A DNA stretch of 64,000 nt from Rhynchopus sp. YZ270_cl-10 (lineage: Eukaryota; Euglenozoa; Diplonemea; Diplonemida; Diplonemidae): assembly GCA_964035575.1 (NCBI GenBank), contig OZ037927.1, positions 868,001-932,000 on the forward strand. The letters are read 5' to 3'. Made by a program: the position numbers and the translations under genes. This document shows, one piece after another, positions 30,457-42,168 of this stretch (its first letter is position 1; every line of letters starts with the position of its first letter). The notes beneath the pieces were generated by a model, which saw only the letters and a program-made list of their open reading frames with translations, ran no database searches and was not told the origin of the DNA.

Positions 30457-31098
30457 GCGTGGACAATGCTGGGCGTCATACCTCCCCTCTACATACTAAA
30501 CACACCAACGCTGACGACCTCACAACAACACAGCACAACCCAATGCAGTGTCACCGTCTCTCTCTCCCCACAACCACACCACACCACATCCCTCCTCTGC
30601 ACCCACTCACCTCACTCATACATACACCAACCCCCTCCCCTTCCCCCATCGTCTCTCCACAATCAATAGCCAAGCATCCTCCCACACTCAGCACCCTTGC
30701 CTCTTGCATCAACCTTAAATACCCCTTTTCCCCCCCTCGGAAATCACTCACGCGAATTCCAAAGACTAGGGGGGGATGCAAAAAAAATGGGTTTTACCCT
30801 CTCTCTTTTGCAATAAACTACTAAAAAAACGCAAGAGCATCAGCTACACCCCGCACTCCTTACTCCTCCCAGTCAATGTGCGGCGGTGGGCGGAATCCTG
30901 CATACAGACATATCCTTATCCACCACACAACGCACCCCCTCCCGAGACGCAACAGCATTCTTGCTCCTCAGCACATCCCCCATCCAGTACCCTACTCGCA
31001 ATAACGGAAAACAGTCTCAGAGCTCGTAGCAAAACAGAGCGTGTGGGCAAATATGTGCCCGAAAAAAATTGGCCGTGCTGTGTGAGGGAGGGAGGTGT

Positions 31099-31167
31099 TC
31101 AGCGGAAAGCTTTTAATTCATGAAATATTCAGGTGAAACACGGACGTAGCTTGTTTGTTGTCATCAT
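31099..31167 (-). ncRNA. U18-like box C/D snoRNA, copy 7
   Basis: Boxes are intact. Confidence 0.85.
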
Positions 31168-31241
31168 GTCTCTCGTTTTTGCGGAAGTCTGCTGCACTTC
31201 TTAACCCAAACCCAAACCCAAACCCAAAGCAACCCAACCCT

Positions 31242-31338
31242 ATGCCAGAAGCCATCTCAACGGTGCTGCACATCAACACAAAAAGATGTGTTGACAAGAC
31301 TTACACACAGTCGGGTTCACAACGCGATGTGTGAAATG
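31242..31338. ncRNA. Array module B, copy 4
   Basis: Identical hairpins to copy 1, preceded by five AACCCA units. Confidence 0.5.
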
Positions 31339-31426
31339 GCGTGGACACAGGAAAGTCGATGTGGGGGAGCACAACAACCTTGCTGTTGGGGGCGTCACAA
31401 CGATAACGGAAGATAGCGAAGCGGTT

Positions 31427-31495
31427 TCAGCGGAAAGCTTTTAATTCATGAAATATTCAGGTGAAACACGGACGTAGCTTGTTTGTTGTCATCAT
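31427..31495 (-). ncRNA. U18-like box C/D snoRNA, copy 8
   Basis: Boxes are intact; the last member of cluster A. Confidence 0.85.
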
Positions 31496-31635
31496 GACTC
31501 TTCTCTCTATCACGCCGCACAGCACACCCTCAACATCCCCCAACCCTTCCAACCCAACCAAAGCAACCCACTCCCCCCTCCGCTCCACTCCATTCTTGAT
31601 CTCCCTCTCACCCTCCAACACATCACGCATACTTC

Positions 31636-31702
31636 CAGCGCAACGGCAACAGCAGGACCCCCTCCCATCCCAGTCCACCCCACCCAGAGCACCCACAGCT
31701 GT
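31636..31702. ncRNA. Array module C, copy 3 (partial)
   Basis: Only the part from CGCAACGGCAACAGCAGG to CCCACAGCTG remains; the first hairpins are lost, so it is probably a relic. Confidence 0.4.
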
Positions 31703-31815
31703 AACACACGACACACAACATACTCCAATAAGCTCCTCAACCCAACCCCCATGCCACAACTCCGTCTCGGAAAACTGCAAAAGAAACGCACCGCAACACC
31801 ACCCCCGCTACACTG

Positions 31816-31985
31816 CCTACCCTCACCATGCTTCCCCGTATAGGGTTCTCTGCGGGGCTCGTCGAAACCTCCCTTCCCTCCCAGAGAGCACTTCATATGG
31901 CATGTAAATGGTTGCCATGAGGAAGGTTGCATGCAAGGTAACATAATCCATCCAGGACGAAAATGGCGAAGTGAATCCTGCTCCA
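31816..31985 (+). repeat. 170-bp direct repeat, copy 1
   Basis: ACCCTCACCATGCTTCCCCG to GAATCCTGCTCCA. A second copy lies at 32124-32298 with a few changes. It contains CATATGGCATGTAAATGGTT. No gene recognised. Confidence 0.85.
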
Positions 31986-32123
31986 CTCTTGAAAGAGTAT
32001 TGAAACCCACCCCAACAAATCACGCATACTTCGGACGCACACGGCACACACAACACACTCCAATGGGGCTCATTGAGAGAAAAAAGAACCCCCCCCTCCC
32101 AGAGCTACCCATCCTCACCATAC

Positions 32124-32298
32124 ACTACCCACCCTCACCATGCTTCCCCGTATAGGGTTCTCTGCGGGGCTCGTCGAAACCTCCCCCTTCCCTCCCAGAG
32201 AGCACTTCATATGGCATGTAAATGGTTACCATGAGAAAGGTTGCATGCAAGGTAACATAATCCATCCAGGACGAAATGGCGAATTGAATCCTGCTCCA
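32124..32298 (+). repeat. 170-bp direct repeat, copy 2
   Basis: Same as 31816-31985, with two extra bases in the CCTCC run and GTTACC for GTTGCC. Confidence 0.85.
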
Positions 32299-32854
32299 AA
32301 GGGCGTGAGGGAGATGGAGATGAAGATGAAGATGAGAGAACCAAAGAAGAAGATGTGTGTCTGCCAGTCGTAAATCAAAAATAAAAAAAGGTCACCCCAT
32401 CTTTTTTTTTTTTCATCTCTAGACTCCTTTTCTTTTTGTGAAAAGGCGTGTCATAGCATTCTTCGTCATGCTATTTTTATTTTATTTTATTTTGGGAGGA
32501 AGAGAAGGAGAGAAGGGAATGGGGAAGAGGGGGGAAGAACGTTGCTAAAGCAGTTCGGATAGGGAAGTGGAAGCAAAATAGAAAACGACTTCAGGATATG
32601 ACAGTTAAATGAAATAAAGAAAACACTTTTTCGTTTATCGCGAAAAAAAAAAAAAAAGAACGGAAGAAAAAAAAAAAACTTGAAAATAAAAGAGATGAAG
32701 GTGACTGTCTGTATAGTGGAAACAGCACACCTGATGAAGCTAGTCATTGGGTAGTCATGAAGCGGGTGGTTGGAAGAGGGCAGGTAGGTCATGAGATAGG
32801 GGGAAGGGGTAAAGAAAAATTTGGGGTGGTTTTATGGGGGGGTTTATAGTGGTA

Positions 32855-32965
32855 GGCTGTATTGTGATGATTGCTCAAATCACAATACATAAATACATAT
32901 CACCATACAGCTGTATTGTGATGTGTAGTATATACTATGAAGTGAACAATTTTCACAATACAGTC
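32855..32965. mobile_element. Small palindromic element (GGCTGTATTGTGA ends)
   Basis: GGCTGTATTGTGATGATTG and, inverted, CAATTTTCACAATACAGTC bound 111 bp. A related, rearranged copy lies at 40138-40215. No clear target duplication. Confidence 0.65.
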
Positions 32966-33093
32966 AATCACTATGGGGTTAGGGGGGGGGAAAACGTATA
33001 CAGACAGCACCCATATCAAATAGTTGAAGATTGTGTGTGGCAGAGACTCTAGGAAGGAGCTCTGGTCTGACTCTTAGTTTTAAGCTTTGTTTT

Positions 33094-33165
33094 TTGATAA
33101 ATTGTTGGAGTAGTGTAGTTTGCCGCGGTTTGTGTTGCCACAGTTTTTTTGTGCAAATCTCCACT
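33094..33165 (+). repeat. Dispersed family 2, copy 4
   Basis: TTGATAAATTGTTGGAGTAG with TGCCGCGGTTTGTGTTGCC and a T-run between CACAG and GTGCAAATCTCCAC. Confidence 0.85.
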
Positions 33166-33175
33166 ATCAACAATA

Positions 33176-33283
33176 CCGTATTCGTACAAAAATTATCGAC
33201 CGTAAAAAAAAAGGTCGAACTTCCAGAAAAAATTCTGAAAAGGTCGAACATTATTACGATAATTTTTTTTTGTACGAATACGG
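33176..33283. mobile_element. 108-bp miniature element with TA duplication
   Basis: The inverted ends are CCGTATTCGTACAAAAATTA and TTTTGTACGAATACGG. TA lies on both sides (33174-33175, 33284-33285). The interior has inverted GGTCGAAC..GGTCGAAC motifs around CCAGAAAAAATTCTG. A sister copy lies at 52992-53103. Confidence 0.85.
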
Positions 33284-34220
33284 TAATTAGTTTCTTCTAT
33301 CTCTGTTATGGTGTTTCTTTCAAAAGTAATGGAAGCGCGCAAAAAAAAAAAAAAAAAAAACCTATGATTAGGTCTGTTCACCTATCAGGCTTTGAAAAAA
33401 AAGAGGGGGTTTTTTTGATTGAGTATTGATTACCACTATGGGGCAGTAGATCGATCAAATGTCAAAAAAAAAGAGAAAATGCAGTAAAAGTGTCACTTGT
33501 CGTTCCCTCACCCCCCCCCCCCCCCCCCCTTCTTGTAGTTGTTTGATGCGTTGACGCTTCCACACACACTAAAAATCACCTGTTGGGTGGTGGTGTTCCG
33601 GAGCACGGTTTGGGTGAGTGAACGACGTTGACACTTTCCGCTCACAAAGTAGTGTGCGTAACAAAAAAATAAAAAGGCTATTCGGTTCATTGCCAACAGG
33701 CAGTGAAGCAGTTTTTTTTCGTTAAGTTTCTTTTCTCTCTTCTGTTTTTCAAGAATAAGATTTTTCTTTTCTGTTTTAGTTACACTATTTTCTTGTTGAA
33801 ATCATTTGTCATTAGACTGGGATGACCTCTGACTTTTTGTTGTGTCAACAATCGCCGAGTAATCCCACCAGGTAGAAGAATTCGGGTCTGTACTCAACTT
33901 TTTTTGAAAACCCCATCCTGTAATAAAGAAGGGGTTTTGAAAGGACATGCGCAAAAAAAGGGGGGGAGTTTTTTTTGTTGTGTCGACAATCACCTGCTAG
34001 TGCAGGATCTTTTTTTTTTTTTTTTTGTAACGTTTGATGGGGGAAAACTGAAAGGTCACCTTATGATGCAGTGCGTTGTGCAGCTGATGGTACGCACCCA
34101 CTGTGGGGGACGGGCGGGTAAAGACTAGGCGGGTCTTGCGAGCATAGGAGCAGGATCAATGGAGGGGGAGGAATAAGCCTTAGCATAGCGAAGACTAAGT
34201 TGCCTTCACATACTTTTGCT

Positions 34221-34277
34221 TTGACTATAGACTCCTATCTCTAGATAACAGCCACGATGTCTCTTCGCAGGACCCCC
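34221..34277 (+). repeat. Dispersed family 4, copy 3
   Basis: GACTATAGACTCCTATCTCTAGATAACAGCCAC then a shortened TCTTCGCAGGACCC; the GAGAGCAAATAG end is missing. Confidence 0.7.
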
Positions 34278-34302
34278 ATTTTTTTTTCCGAACACGTAGT
34301 GT

Positions 34303-34492
34303 ATTAAGAAACTAGACAAAAAGAAAGCCAACGTTCAGATCTTGTATAACAGTATTTCCCCTTGATTCCTTTCACCTTTGCGCCAAACAGATTTTTTACC
34401 CCTATTTGGCTGCGTTCAACGACAAATACTGTTATATTTTTATTGTTATCAAGATCAGTTGGCGGATGATATCGTCTAGTTTTTACTGCAAT
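34303..34492. mobile_element. Small dispersed element, uninterrupted copy
   Basis: Reverse-oriented copy of 9645-9914 without the 80-bp insert. It provides the empty TA site (GTCTAGTTT, reading in reverse). Confidence 0.85.
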
Positions 34493-34548
34493 ACGCTCCC
34501 AACTGACTACCTGGCCGAAGAGGAACCCTCTTTGAGGCCAAAAAAAGA

Positions 34549-34582
34549 AGCCCTCTCATTTACAGTGTACCTTTTGGTACAT
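34549..34582 (+). repeat. Dispersed family 5, copy 3 (truncated)
   Basis: Starts at GCCCTCTCATTTACAGTGTA and ends CCTTTTGGTAC; the GAAATACAACA part is missing. Confidence 0.7.
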
Positions 34583-34685
34583 GGCAGGTGCACCGGGTAG
34601 GCCCCCCCAGACAAAACTAACCTGAGGACGTGACATGAAAACTCTGGTCTGGCCAGTTTCTGGATTTGAACAAAAAAAACAAAAA

Positions 34686-36565
34686 GGGTGAAAGTCAAAT
34701 GTATACACATATACACAGGGTTATAGTCAGATCTATACACTCATTGTATATACAATTGTCAATTGTACATACAATTGTATAGAAATTGTATAGATCTGAC
34801 TATTTGATGTACAATCCCAACTTTTTTTATAGTCAGATCTATACAATTTATGTACAATCCCAGTATACACTAGGTCGTACACAAATCCCTACCCATAGTG
34901 GAAAACAGTTTAGAGTACACCCACCCACCTACCCACACACACACCCACCCCTACAGGACTATACACAAAAAATGGAAATTGGGTTTCGCACACCCGATTT
35001 TTCTCAGAAGTCAGTCACTGCTATTGCCATTTAACCCAGGGAGCATAGCTAGTGCAAGAAATTCGACTTTGGAAACCTTCCGGAAAGTCTGTCCTCTGCT
35101 TGCGGAGGACTAGACACAAGAAAATCTTGCGTTCCCCCAGAAAACCAGTGCACATTTCACACTCCTTGTGGGTGGTCTTGTTGCCTTTTCGTCAAGTAAT
35201 TTTGGCCCAGGCATGCTCTTAAAGCATGACAATTTAGTGTGTATGGGGCAGGGTGTTGTTTTGTTCTGAATTCTCTTTGTTATAACATCTAAGTCAATTG
35301 CGGGTGGTGGTTTGTGTAGCGTGAGGCACTACTTACTTCCTGCGGCTGCTAAAGCGTTATTTCTTCGGATTTAACAACGTACAGCGTAACATAGTGGATT
35401 CGCCTGGTCGACACAACCTTTGATAGATATGGGATAACCAACCCCCTTCGACCCCTCGTGGGTTCACTGAACAAGCCCTCGTGGTAGTTAAACGCGATTG
35501 ACATTTACATTCCTAGAGATGAAAGAACAAGACAACACTTCTGTACCCGCGCATCAAAATTGTGGAAAACTTTGCACCCCAAACACCCTCAACAACGCCC
35601 GCCAAAAGGCGCCCCTTGTTGCTGGGAGTTGTTCTCATGTTTGATACCTGCACAGCGGGCATTCCTCTGAGTCCAACGCATGTTTGGCCTGTCTGCGGCG
35701 TTGTACTTCAGGTGCACGAAGACAGGGTCTGGTGGTAAATTTTGCGTAGTGTCGCATTCCCTCATGTGTGGGTCACTCACACTTGGCGGTCATGTGCCAC
35801 TGCGTGGGTCTGGGAATTTGGGTACCTGGGTACAGGATATTTGTTGTGAAAGACATCTTCCACCATGCATTGAGGAGGGTAAGACAGTGGTCGCATTTTA
35901 CTTGAAATCATTACAACATTTAACTTCTCCACGGGGGTCTTGGGCCGTTCATTCGGTTATACCTTGACTAGCGGCAGAGGCCTTTTAGGACTCTATAACT
36001 CCGATATTCCCGAACGGAGGCACACTTTGTGTGTTACTACGACCTGGCAATTTCCAGCAGTAGGTTAAGTAATGTTTTCTTGTGAATTGTTGGATCATTA
36101 TCTCCTCAGTGCATGAATGCCCCACGCGACGGACACTTTTGTGTTTGTCAAGTGGACTGTCTGGTCACTTTTCAGTGACTGGCGGGTTGGCTGTGGTTGC
36201 TCTTTCACGACTTTTATCCTTGTATCCAGTGTACCGTGTACCTGGGTACCTGGGCACCTGGGCACCTGGGCACCTGGGTACCTGGGTATGGCGTGTACAA
36301 TCTCCCTCGAGTGTACAATCCAAAAATTGTGTAGATCTGACTTTTGTATAGTCAAATCTATACAATTTGTGTACGACCTAGTGTATACTGGGATTGTACA
36401 TAAATTGTATAGATCTGACTATAAAAAAAGTTGGGATTGTACATCAAATAGTCAGATCTATACAATTTCTATACAATTGTATGTACAATTGACAATTGTA
36501 TATACAATGAGTGTATAGATCTGACTATAACCCTGTGTATATGTGTATACATTTGACTTTCACCC
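34686..36565. mobile_element. Foldback-type element 2 (201-bp inverted ends)
   Basis: Two 201-bp inverted repeats (34686-34886 and 36365-36565) look identical base for base and start GGGTGAAAGTCAAATGTATA. Inside them ATAGTCAGATCTATACAATT recurs. The core 35013-36232 is the same as in element 1 (20030-21202), although these ends share nothing with those of element 1. AAACAAAAA stands at both outer edges, a possible 9-bp target duplication in low-complexity DNA. Between core and right end is an 8-bp (ACCTGGGC)n array (36236-36290). No transposase frame. Confidence 0.88.
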
Positions 36566-37182
36566 AAACAAAAAATAAAAACACCCCTCCTCGAAACAGT
36601 GGTTGGGACCACAACGAAGCCAAGGGGGGGTTGTGTTCTGTTTTGTTTTTATATCTCAGCTTTATTTTAAAAGAGAAACATGGGAGGGGGGGGGAAAAGT
36701 GCGACAATTGGGACACCTGCTTCAGGACGCCCAATCAAAAAAAAGAAAAGGGGTGGGGGAGAAGCGTAACGCCCCCTCACCTGAGAACATAAGTAATTTT
36801 TTTTTTTTTGCCAAAAACATTCAAAACCTATTTTTTTTTATTTAAAAAAATTGGACAATTTTTGTAAGATGAATGTCTCTCTCGTGCACATACATCCTTC
36901 CAAGCACATTACCCTACAGCAACTTCTCAGTAAAGAGAACACGTTTTCTGTTTGTATTTTTTTTTTTCTCTTTTTTTTTTGTTGTTTTTTTTTAGATGAC
37001 AATACAGCTAGGGGAGATAGCGACAGTGCAGATTTTCATGCACACACAAGACGATGCACAGCGTAGCCAACCCGTTAGGGCGAAAGGATAGAGAGGGATC
37101 AGAAGAGAGACCCTTGGCAGATAAATTTTTTTTTGCCATCAGGCACACACATTGCACACATCGTTCAAGAAAAAAAAAATTT

Positions 37183-37250
37183 GTTTGAGTATCGACGCAC
37201 TATCACTAGATAGGCAGCCACGGTTTTTCTTCAGACGATCCTTAAAAGAG
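37183..37250 (+). repeat. Dispersed family 4, copy 4
   Basis: GCACTATCACTAGATAGGCA, GCCACGG, TTCTTCAGACGATCC and TTAAAAGAG. Confidence 0.8.
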
Positions 37251-38645
37251 GATCGTTCAAGAAAGAAGCAAAAAGCAAATTCATATACTTTCAAATAAAA
37301 TTTGAAAGCATTAGGGAAGTGTATAAAAAACAACAACAACCCATCTTTTTTTTTAATATTTCTTGTTGTAAAAATGTGAAAGGGGAAAAATAAACTGTTT
37401 CCTTGCATAAATTGAAACTTTCAGTAGATTGGTTTCGAACTTTTACCCTGTTTCAGTCTTAAGAATTATACAGTAGTATTCTAAAGGGTAGACATCTTCA
37501 GTAATTCCCCTTTATATGGTGGGTGAAAGTTATGAAACCGATGTTCGTGTGAACATTTGGTACCTTCTACTAAAGCCTTTTTTTTTTTTTTTTGGGTAGG
37601 GGAAACACACATAAAAGCAAAAAAGTCTCGTTTTCTTTTCCTCTATTTACAGGTAAGTCCTGTATGCTGCACCGGAGGGTTAGATAACCTAAAAAGTCTT
37701 GGCTTTGATGGCTGCCGTGTATACGTAAAGTATTCCGTGCAATAATGCTACCAATCCAAACAAATATCTACACAGCCACCGTACTGTGTAACACTCAGTA
37801 TACATCACACAATAAACATCAAAAATTGAAAATAGAACTCGTTTGTTTTTTTTTTCCATAAAAGAAAAAGCTTTAACTGAATTTTCTGGACTTAGTAGTT
37901 CGCCGCCCAAGCAATGATTAAAACTCGTTTAACCAAGCAAAAAGCAAAAAAAAAGGGCACGACAACCATATACCGTAATATACCATTATACCCTAGGACA
38001 ACATGCTATCTTTCATTTTTTTTTGGGGGGGTGTGGGGTAATGGTGGCAGTATTGTGATGGGAGTCCATTGGAATACGCAAAATACATCAAAAATACATC
38101 AAAATACTGCTACCATTAGTGTGGGGGGGTGTTGGGGGGGGAACACAAGGACGATACATATAGACAACACTACAAGCCACACTCCACGACCACACCTTGA
38201 ACAGGGCGAGCGTGCTGCCGTTTTTCTTTTTCCCTCGAAGTACTACTTGTATACTTATATTCCGCCTGGACAGAGAAGAGTGTCTCACTTTATTGTTGTT
38301 TCGGTTTTATATTTACAGTTGGACAAGAAACTTGGGAACCAAAAAATATTGGCGGATTTTGGGGGTTTTCTTGCAATTGGCAACTTTTTTTGGTCGCCAA
38401 TATTACTTGTCCAACTGTAAACGAGACAACAGTTTTTCTTATTGTACTCTACACAACAGTTCTTCACAGCACTTCTTTTGCTCTCTTTTTACGTTTTTTT
38501 TCCGCACGCTAACTTTTTTTTTCTTTCATCATGAGAAAAATGGGATTATCGCAAAAATTGTGCTTTTTTTTTTTGGTTAAGTTATCTCCAAACCTCTCTC
38601 TATCGTCGCCTTTTTATTTAGGCTTTTTTTCTTCTTTTTTTTCTT

Positions 38646-38693
38646 CGATAAATTGTTGGAATAATGTAGTTGCCACTTTCTGCAAGCTCCACT
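38646..38693 (+). repeat. Dispersed family 2, copy 5
   Basis: GATAAATTGTTGGAATAATG, TAGTTGCCA and CTGCAAGCTCCACT; more diverged than the others. Confidence 0.7.
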
Positions 38694-38738
38694 TTCAGTG
38701 TTTGATAGAGTCTTATCCATCTCATGTATAGTTAGCTA

Positions 38739-38828
38739 CAGTGGTTAAAGAAAGTTCCGCCTAAAGTAATTTCCGCCATCGATTTCAATTCCGCCATTAG
38801 TTTAGGCGTAAACTTTCTTTAACCACTG
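38739..38828. mobile_element. 90-bp miniature element (CAGTGGTTAAAG ends)
   Basis: Inverted ends CAGTGGTTAAAGAAAGTTCC and AAACTTTCTTTAACCACTG. It is preceded by TA. It abuts, or is inserted in, the left end of the next element, which also starts CAGTGG. CAGT ends and a TA site fit Tc1/mariner-type elements. Confidence 0.75.
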
Positions 38829-39583
38829 GGAAGCCTCTTTTTTACTTTCAACGGATGTCATCCGGTGGGGGAGGGGGGGGGTCTCCGGGGGGGTGAGCGG
38901 ACAAGTTTGGTAATTTGGCAACAGGGGGGTCTAGTACAAAACCGTGGACACATGGATTTTATGAATTTTTTTTCGAATTTTTTTTTTCGAATTTTATTTA
39001 TTTGGAAAGATCGGTTACGAAAACGTTCAATTCCGGGGTCGCACGATTTTTTTTATGCCTCTGTGGATGGTTAGGTGATTTTTGGCTGTGATACCCCCTT
39101 TGGGAACGTTTCTACGCAGGTTTCTTTAGGTATTCCTTAAGAAAACCTCCTCTTTGAGTCGCAACACAGTGGCGTCTCTAAGTTGGATTTCTTTTGAAGA
39201 AAGTTTTCGATTTTTCCTTTGGATTTATTTTTTACGAATCTTTCAATTCCGACCATTTTTTTATTCAGGAACATACTCCACGGTGCGCAACTTTTGGTGG
39301 AGCCGACCCCCTTTTCTGCACTGAAATCCCTATACGTTACTGTATAAAGACCCATGGGGCCTTTAAATTGACTTCTACTCCACTAAAGTGGTCGATTTTT
39401 TTTATGGTGAAAAGCAGGGAGCTCGGAAATCCACTTCCGCTGGTTTTTGAATTTTTTTACGTCTGTCCAAAAGCCGAAAACTTCAGTTTGCCAAATTTAC
39501 AACCTTCTCCGGGGGGGGAGGGGGGGGTTTCTCAAAATCGGACGGATGACATCCGTTGAAAGTAAAAAAGAGGCTTCCCACTG
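38826..39583. mobile_element. ~0.76-kb element with 41-bp inverted ends
   Basis: Ends CAGTGGGAAGCCTCTTTTTT plus ACTTTCAACGGATGTCATCC; the right end is followed by TA (39584-39585). The left end is fused to the 90-bp element. A 121-codon plus-strand frame at 39194-39559 overlaps it but matches nothing I know. Confidence 0.75.
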
Positions 39584-39608
39584 TAAAAACAAAATGTTTT
39601 TGATTTTT

Positions 39609-39629
39609 GAAAACTTGGTTGTATCACCC
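39609..39629 (+). repeat. Dispersed family 1, copy 5 (fragment)
   Basis: Only GAAAACTTGGTTGTATCACC remains. Confidence 0.55.
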
Positions 39630-39738
39630 TTTTACGATTTTTTTTTTTTTTAGACTATTGTCATGGTATAGCGTTTTGTAGCAGGGACACTTATTCCTCA
39701 CAAGGATGCCTTGGACTTTGACAAAAAAAAATTTTTTG

Positions 39739-39774
39739 TTTGATTATAAACTACTATCACTAGATAGCAGCCAC
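39739..39774 (+). repeat. Dispersed family 4, copy 5 (hairpin only)
   Basis: TTGATTATAAACTACTATCA then CTAGATAGCAGCCAC. Confidence 0.8.
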
Positions 39775-40607
39775 CTTTGACAAAAAAAACAAAACAAAAA
39801 ACCTCTTTCGTGCACACAAATCTGTAAATACGAATTTTTTTTTTGGGGGGAAAAAAGTAAAAAAAAAAAATCAATTGAAAAAGACACGAGAACCTGGGCT
39901 CGTCTTTAAACGGAAAAATGTAATAAATTGGATAACAGGAATGTGTCTGACTTAGCACACCCGTTTATGAAGCAAAGAATGACGGAAACAGGGAAGAGAG
40001 AACAAAAAAAAAAAAATGCAATTGAGAGGAGAGAGTAGGGATATGGTGTGACGGGAGAGACGCTTGGAACCTTTTTTTTAAGTAGCAGTGTTCTGTAGTG
40101 AACACTTTCATAAATTGGGACATTTTTTTGAGTAGTGGTTGGCTGTATTGTGAAAATTGCCTCAAAATCACAATACAATAATTGCACATCACACCTACAG
40201 CTGTATTGTGACGTGTATTATGGGGGAAAGCCTTTCTTTTTGATCCTATATTAAACGGCAACCCTATTAACCCCGGGCAACATACTCAAAATAACATTTT
40301 TTTTTTTTGTATCTTTTCTGAAATTCATATTACTTACACAATGTTTTTACATACATTTCACAAAAAAAATATGTCATTTTTAGCATATTACCCGGGGGGT
40401 AACAAAATTTCATGGTACCCGGGCTACATGGTCACCGTGTTTGATTACTGCCAAGAGGGGGGAGGAGTCAGCAACCAAGGAAAAGGTTGGGTGGTAGGCA
40501 ATATTAAAAGAAGATTTGAGCTCCAAACGCATCACCGTACACCAGCGGATGCAGGCACGAAAGACAAAGAAGGGGGGGGAAGGGGAGGGGTGGGATGGAA
40601 GGGTGTT

Positions 40608-40649
40608 TTTGTAAGATGATCCTAAGCCCTCGTAGTGCTTGGCCACCTA
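40608..40649 (+). repeat. Dispersed family 3, copy 4
   Basis: GTAAGATGATCCTAAGCCCT, CGTAGTGCTTGGCCACC; stem CTAAGC/GCTTGG. Confidence 0.75.
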
Positions 40650-40674
40650 GACAAAAGTAAAGCGAAATAAAAGA

Positions 40675-40712
40675 TTTTATAAGATGACCCTAGTATCTAC
40701 TTCGTCACCTTT
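40675..40712 (+). repeat. Dispersed family 3, copy 5 (diverged)
   Basis: TTTATAAGATGACCCTAGTA with TCGTCACCTTTT; the stem is lost. Tandem neighbour of copy 4. Confidence 0.6.
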
Positions 40713-41336
40713 TCGAAAAAAATGTGAAAAGGTGATAACACGCCTTTTTCAATTGAAGAAAAAAAAATTGGAGGGGGGGAAAATTTTTTAGGGGTGGGGG
40801 TGTAGGCTAGGATCGTGTGATGACAAATCACCACAAAGAAAAATAAAATAAACTCTCTCGAGATCAACACACACACACACACACATCGATACACACAAAG
40901 AAAAAAAGGGGGGATTTTTTTAGAAGAAAAAATATTTGAAATATAAAAAGAGGGAAAAGGCACCAACTGGAACCTGGCCACAAAAATATCCTTGAGAAGG
41001 TACAAGACGAGCAACCACCCTACCTCGGCAGGGTAAATGTACCTACGGATAGTTACGAAAAGTTTCAAAGCAAAAAAAAAAGGGGGTGCAAATGCCTTAC
41101 TGGACACCGACGGGGCGCGGGCACTGCCTCAAAAAAAAAGAGGGGGGGGGGGACCCTCAACCTTCCTTGCACAGAAACGGTTCGGCAGATCAGGAGACAT
41201 GGACGGGGGGAAGGGCGGTCCCCTCTGCCGCCTTGAGATCGGTACCGGGCTGTTCTGGGAGGGGGGAGTGCATTTTGCTTGGCGCACACCACATGCCGCA
41301 GAGACAAAGAAAAGTTCTCGGTGGTCAAAAAAATTT

Positions 41337-41370
41337 GTTTGGTTATAGACTACTATAGATAGCAGCCACA
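41337..41370 (+). repeat. Dispersed family 4, copy 6 (hairpin only)
   Basis: GTTATAGACTACTATAGATAGCAGCCAC; the loop is deleted. Confidence 0.7.
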
Positions 41371-42099
41371 TGGTCAAACAAACAAAAAAGAAAAGTTGGA
41401 AACAGTTGGAAACGCTTCACCGTTCGGCAAAGGCGCTGACTAAACAAATGGAAACCCAGAGAGAAAGAGAGGAGAAGAAGAGGAGGGGAGGGGGGAATAC
41501 ACGGCTGTGACTCCCCGAACACGGTGGGAAAAAAAAAAAAATACCTTTATCAATTTTGGGAGGTGTGTCGTAACACCTGCTCATGACAAAAGGTGATGTC
41601 ACCGTGTACTTTCGTCCTGTATCTTCAGCTCTGTCACACATGGCGTGGTTTTTTTTTACTATATAGGGCCACAGTGTGCTAAAATATAATGTGTTCGCTA
41701 CTGGTGTGGCTGAAGGGGGGGGGGGGGGGGGGGGGGGGTGATTCGCACTTTTCGCGCACTTCTGTGCACTTTTTGCGCCCCCTCCCCATTCATCCAAACC
41801 ACCTATGTAAACGCGTTTATACTATCTGATAATCTTCACGTCGGGGTTTCCTTGTTTTGTTTGTTTTTTGTTTTGTTTTGTTTTGTTTTTCACTGTTTTG
41901 ACGCTAGCACAAAAATCATACAATCAGCTTACCCAAGGGGGGGGGGGTAACCGATCTCTAATATGAATTGAAGTACTTCTTGCAACAGCCCAGCTCTCTA
42001 TAGCAGATGAACCTTACCTCTATTCTCTATTCCACCTTGGGGGGAGGGAAAAAAAGTTGGCTTGAAATACAAAGTTCCAATACTGTTGCCCCTCGTTTT

Positions 42100-42168
42100 T
42101 TGATAAATTGTTGGAGTAGTGTAGTTGCCTCGGGTTGTGTTGCCACAGTTTTTTGTGCAATCTCCACT
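42100..42168 (+). repeat. Dispersed family 2, copy 6
   Basis: A full copy with CCTCGGGTTGTGTTGCCACAG and a T-run; family 4-like sequence follows within 10 bp (TAGACTATTC...CACACAGAATCC). Confidence 0.85.
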
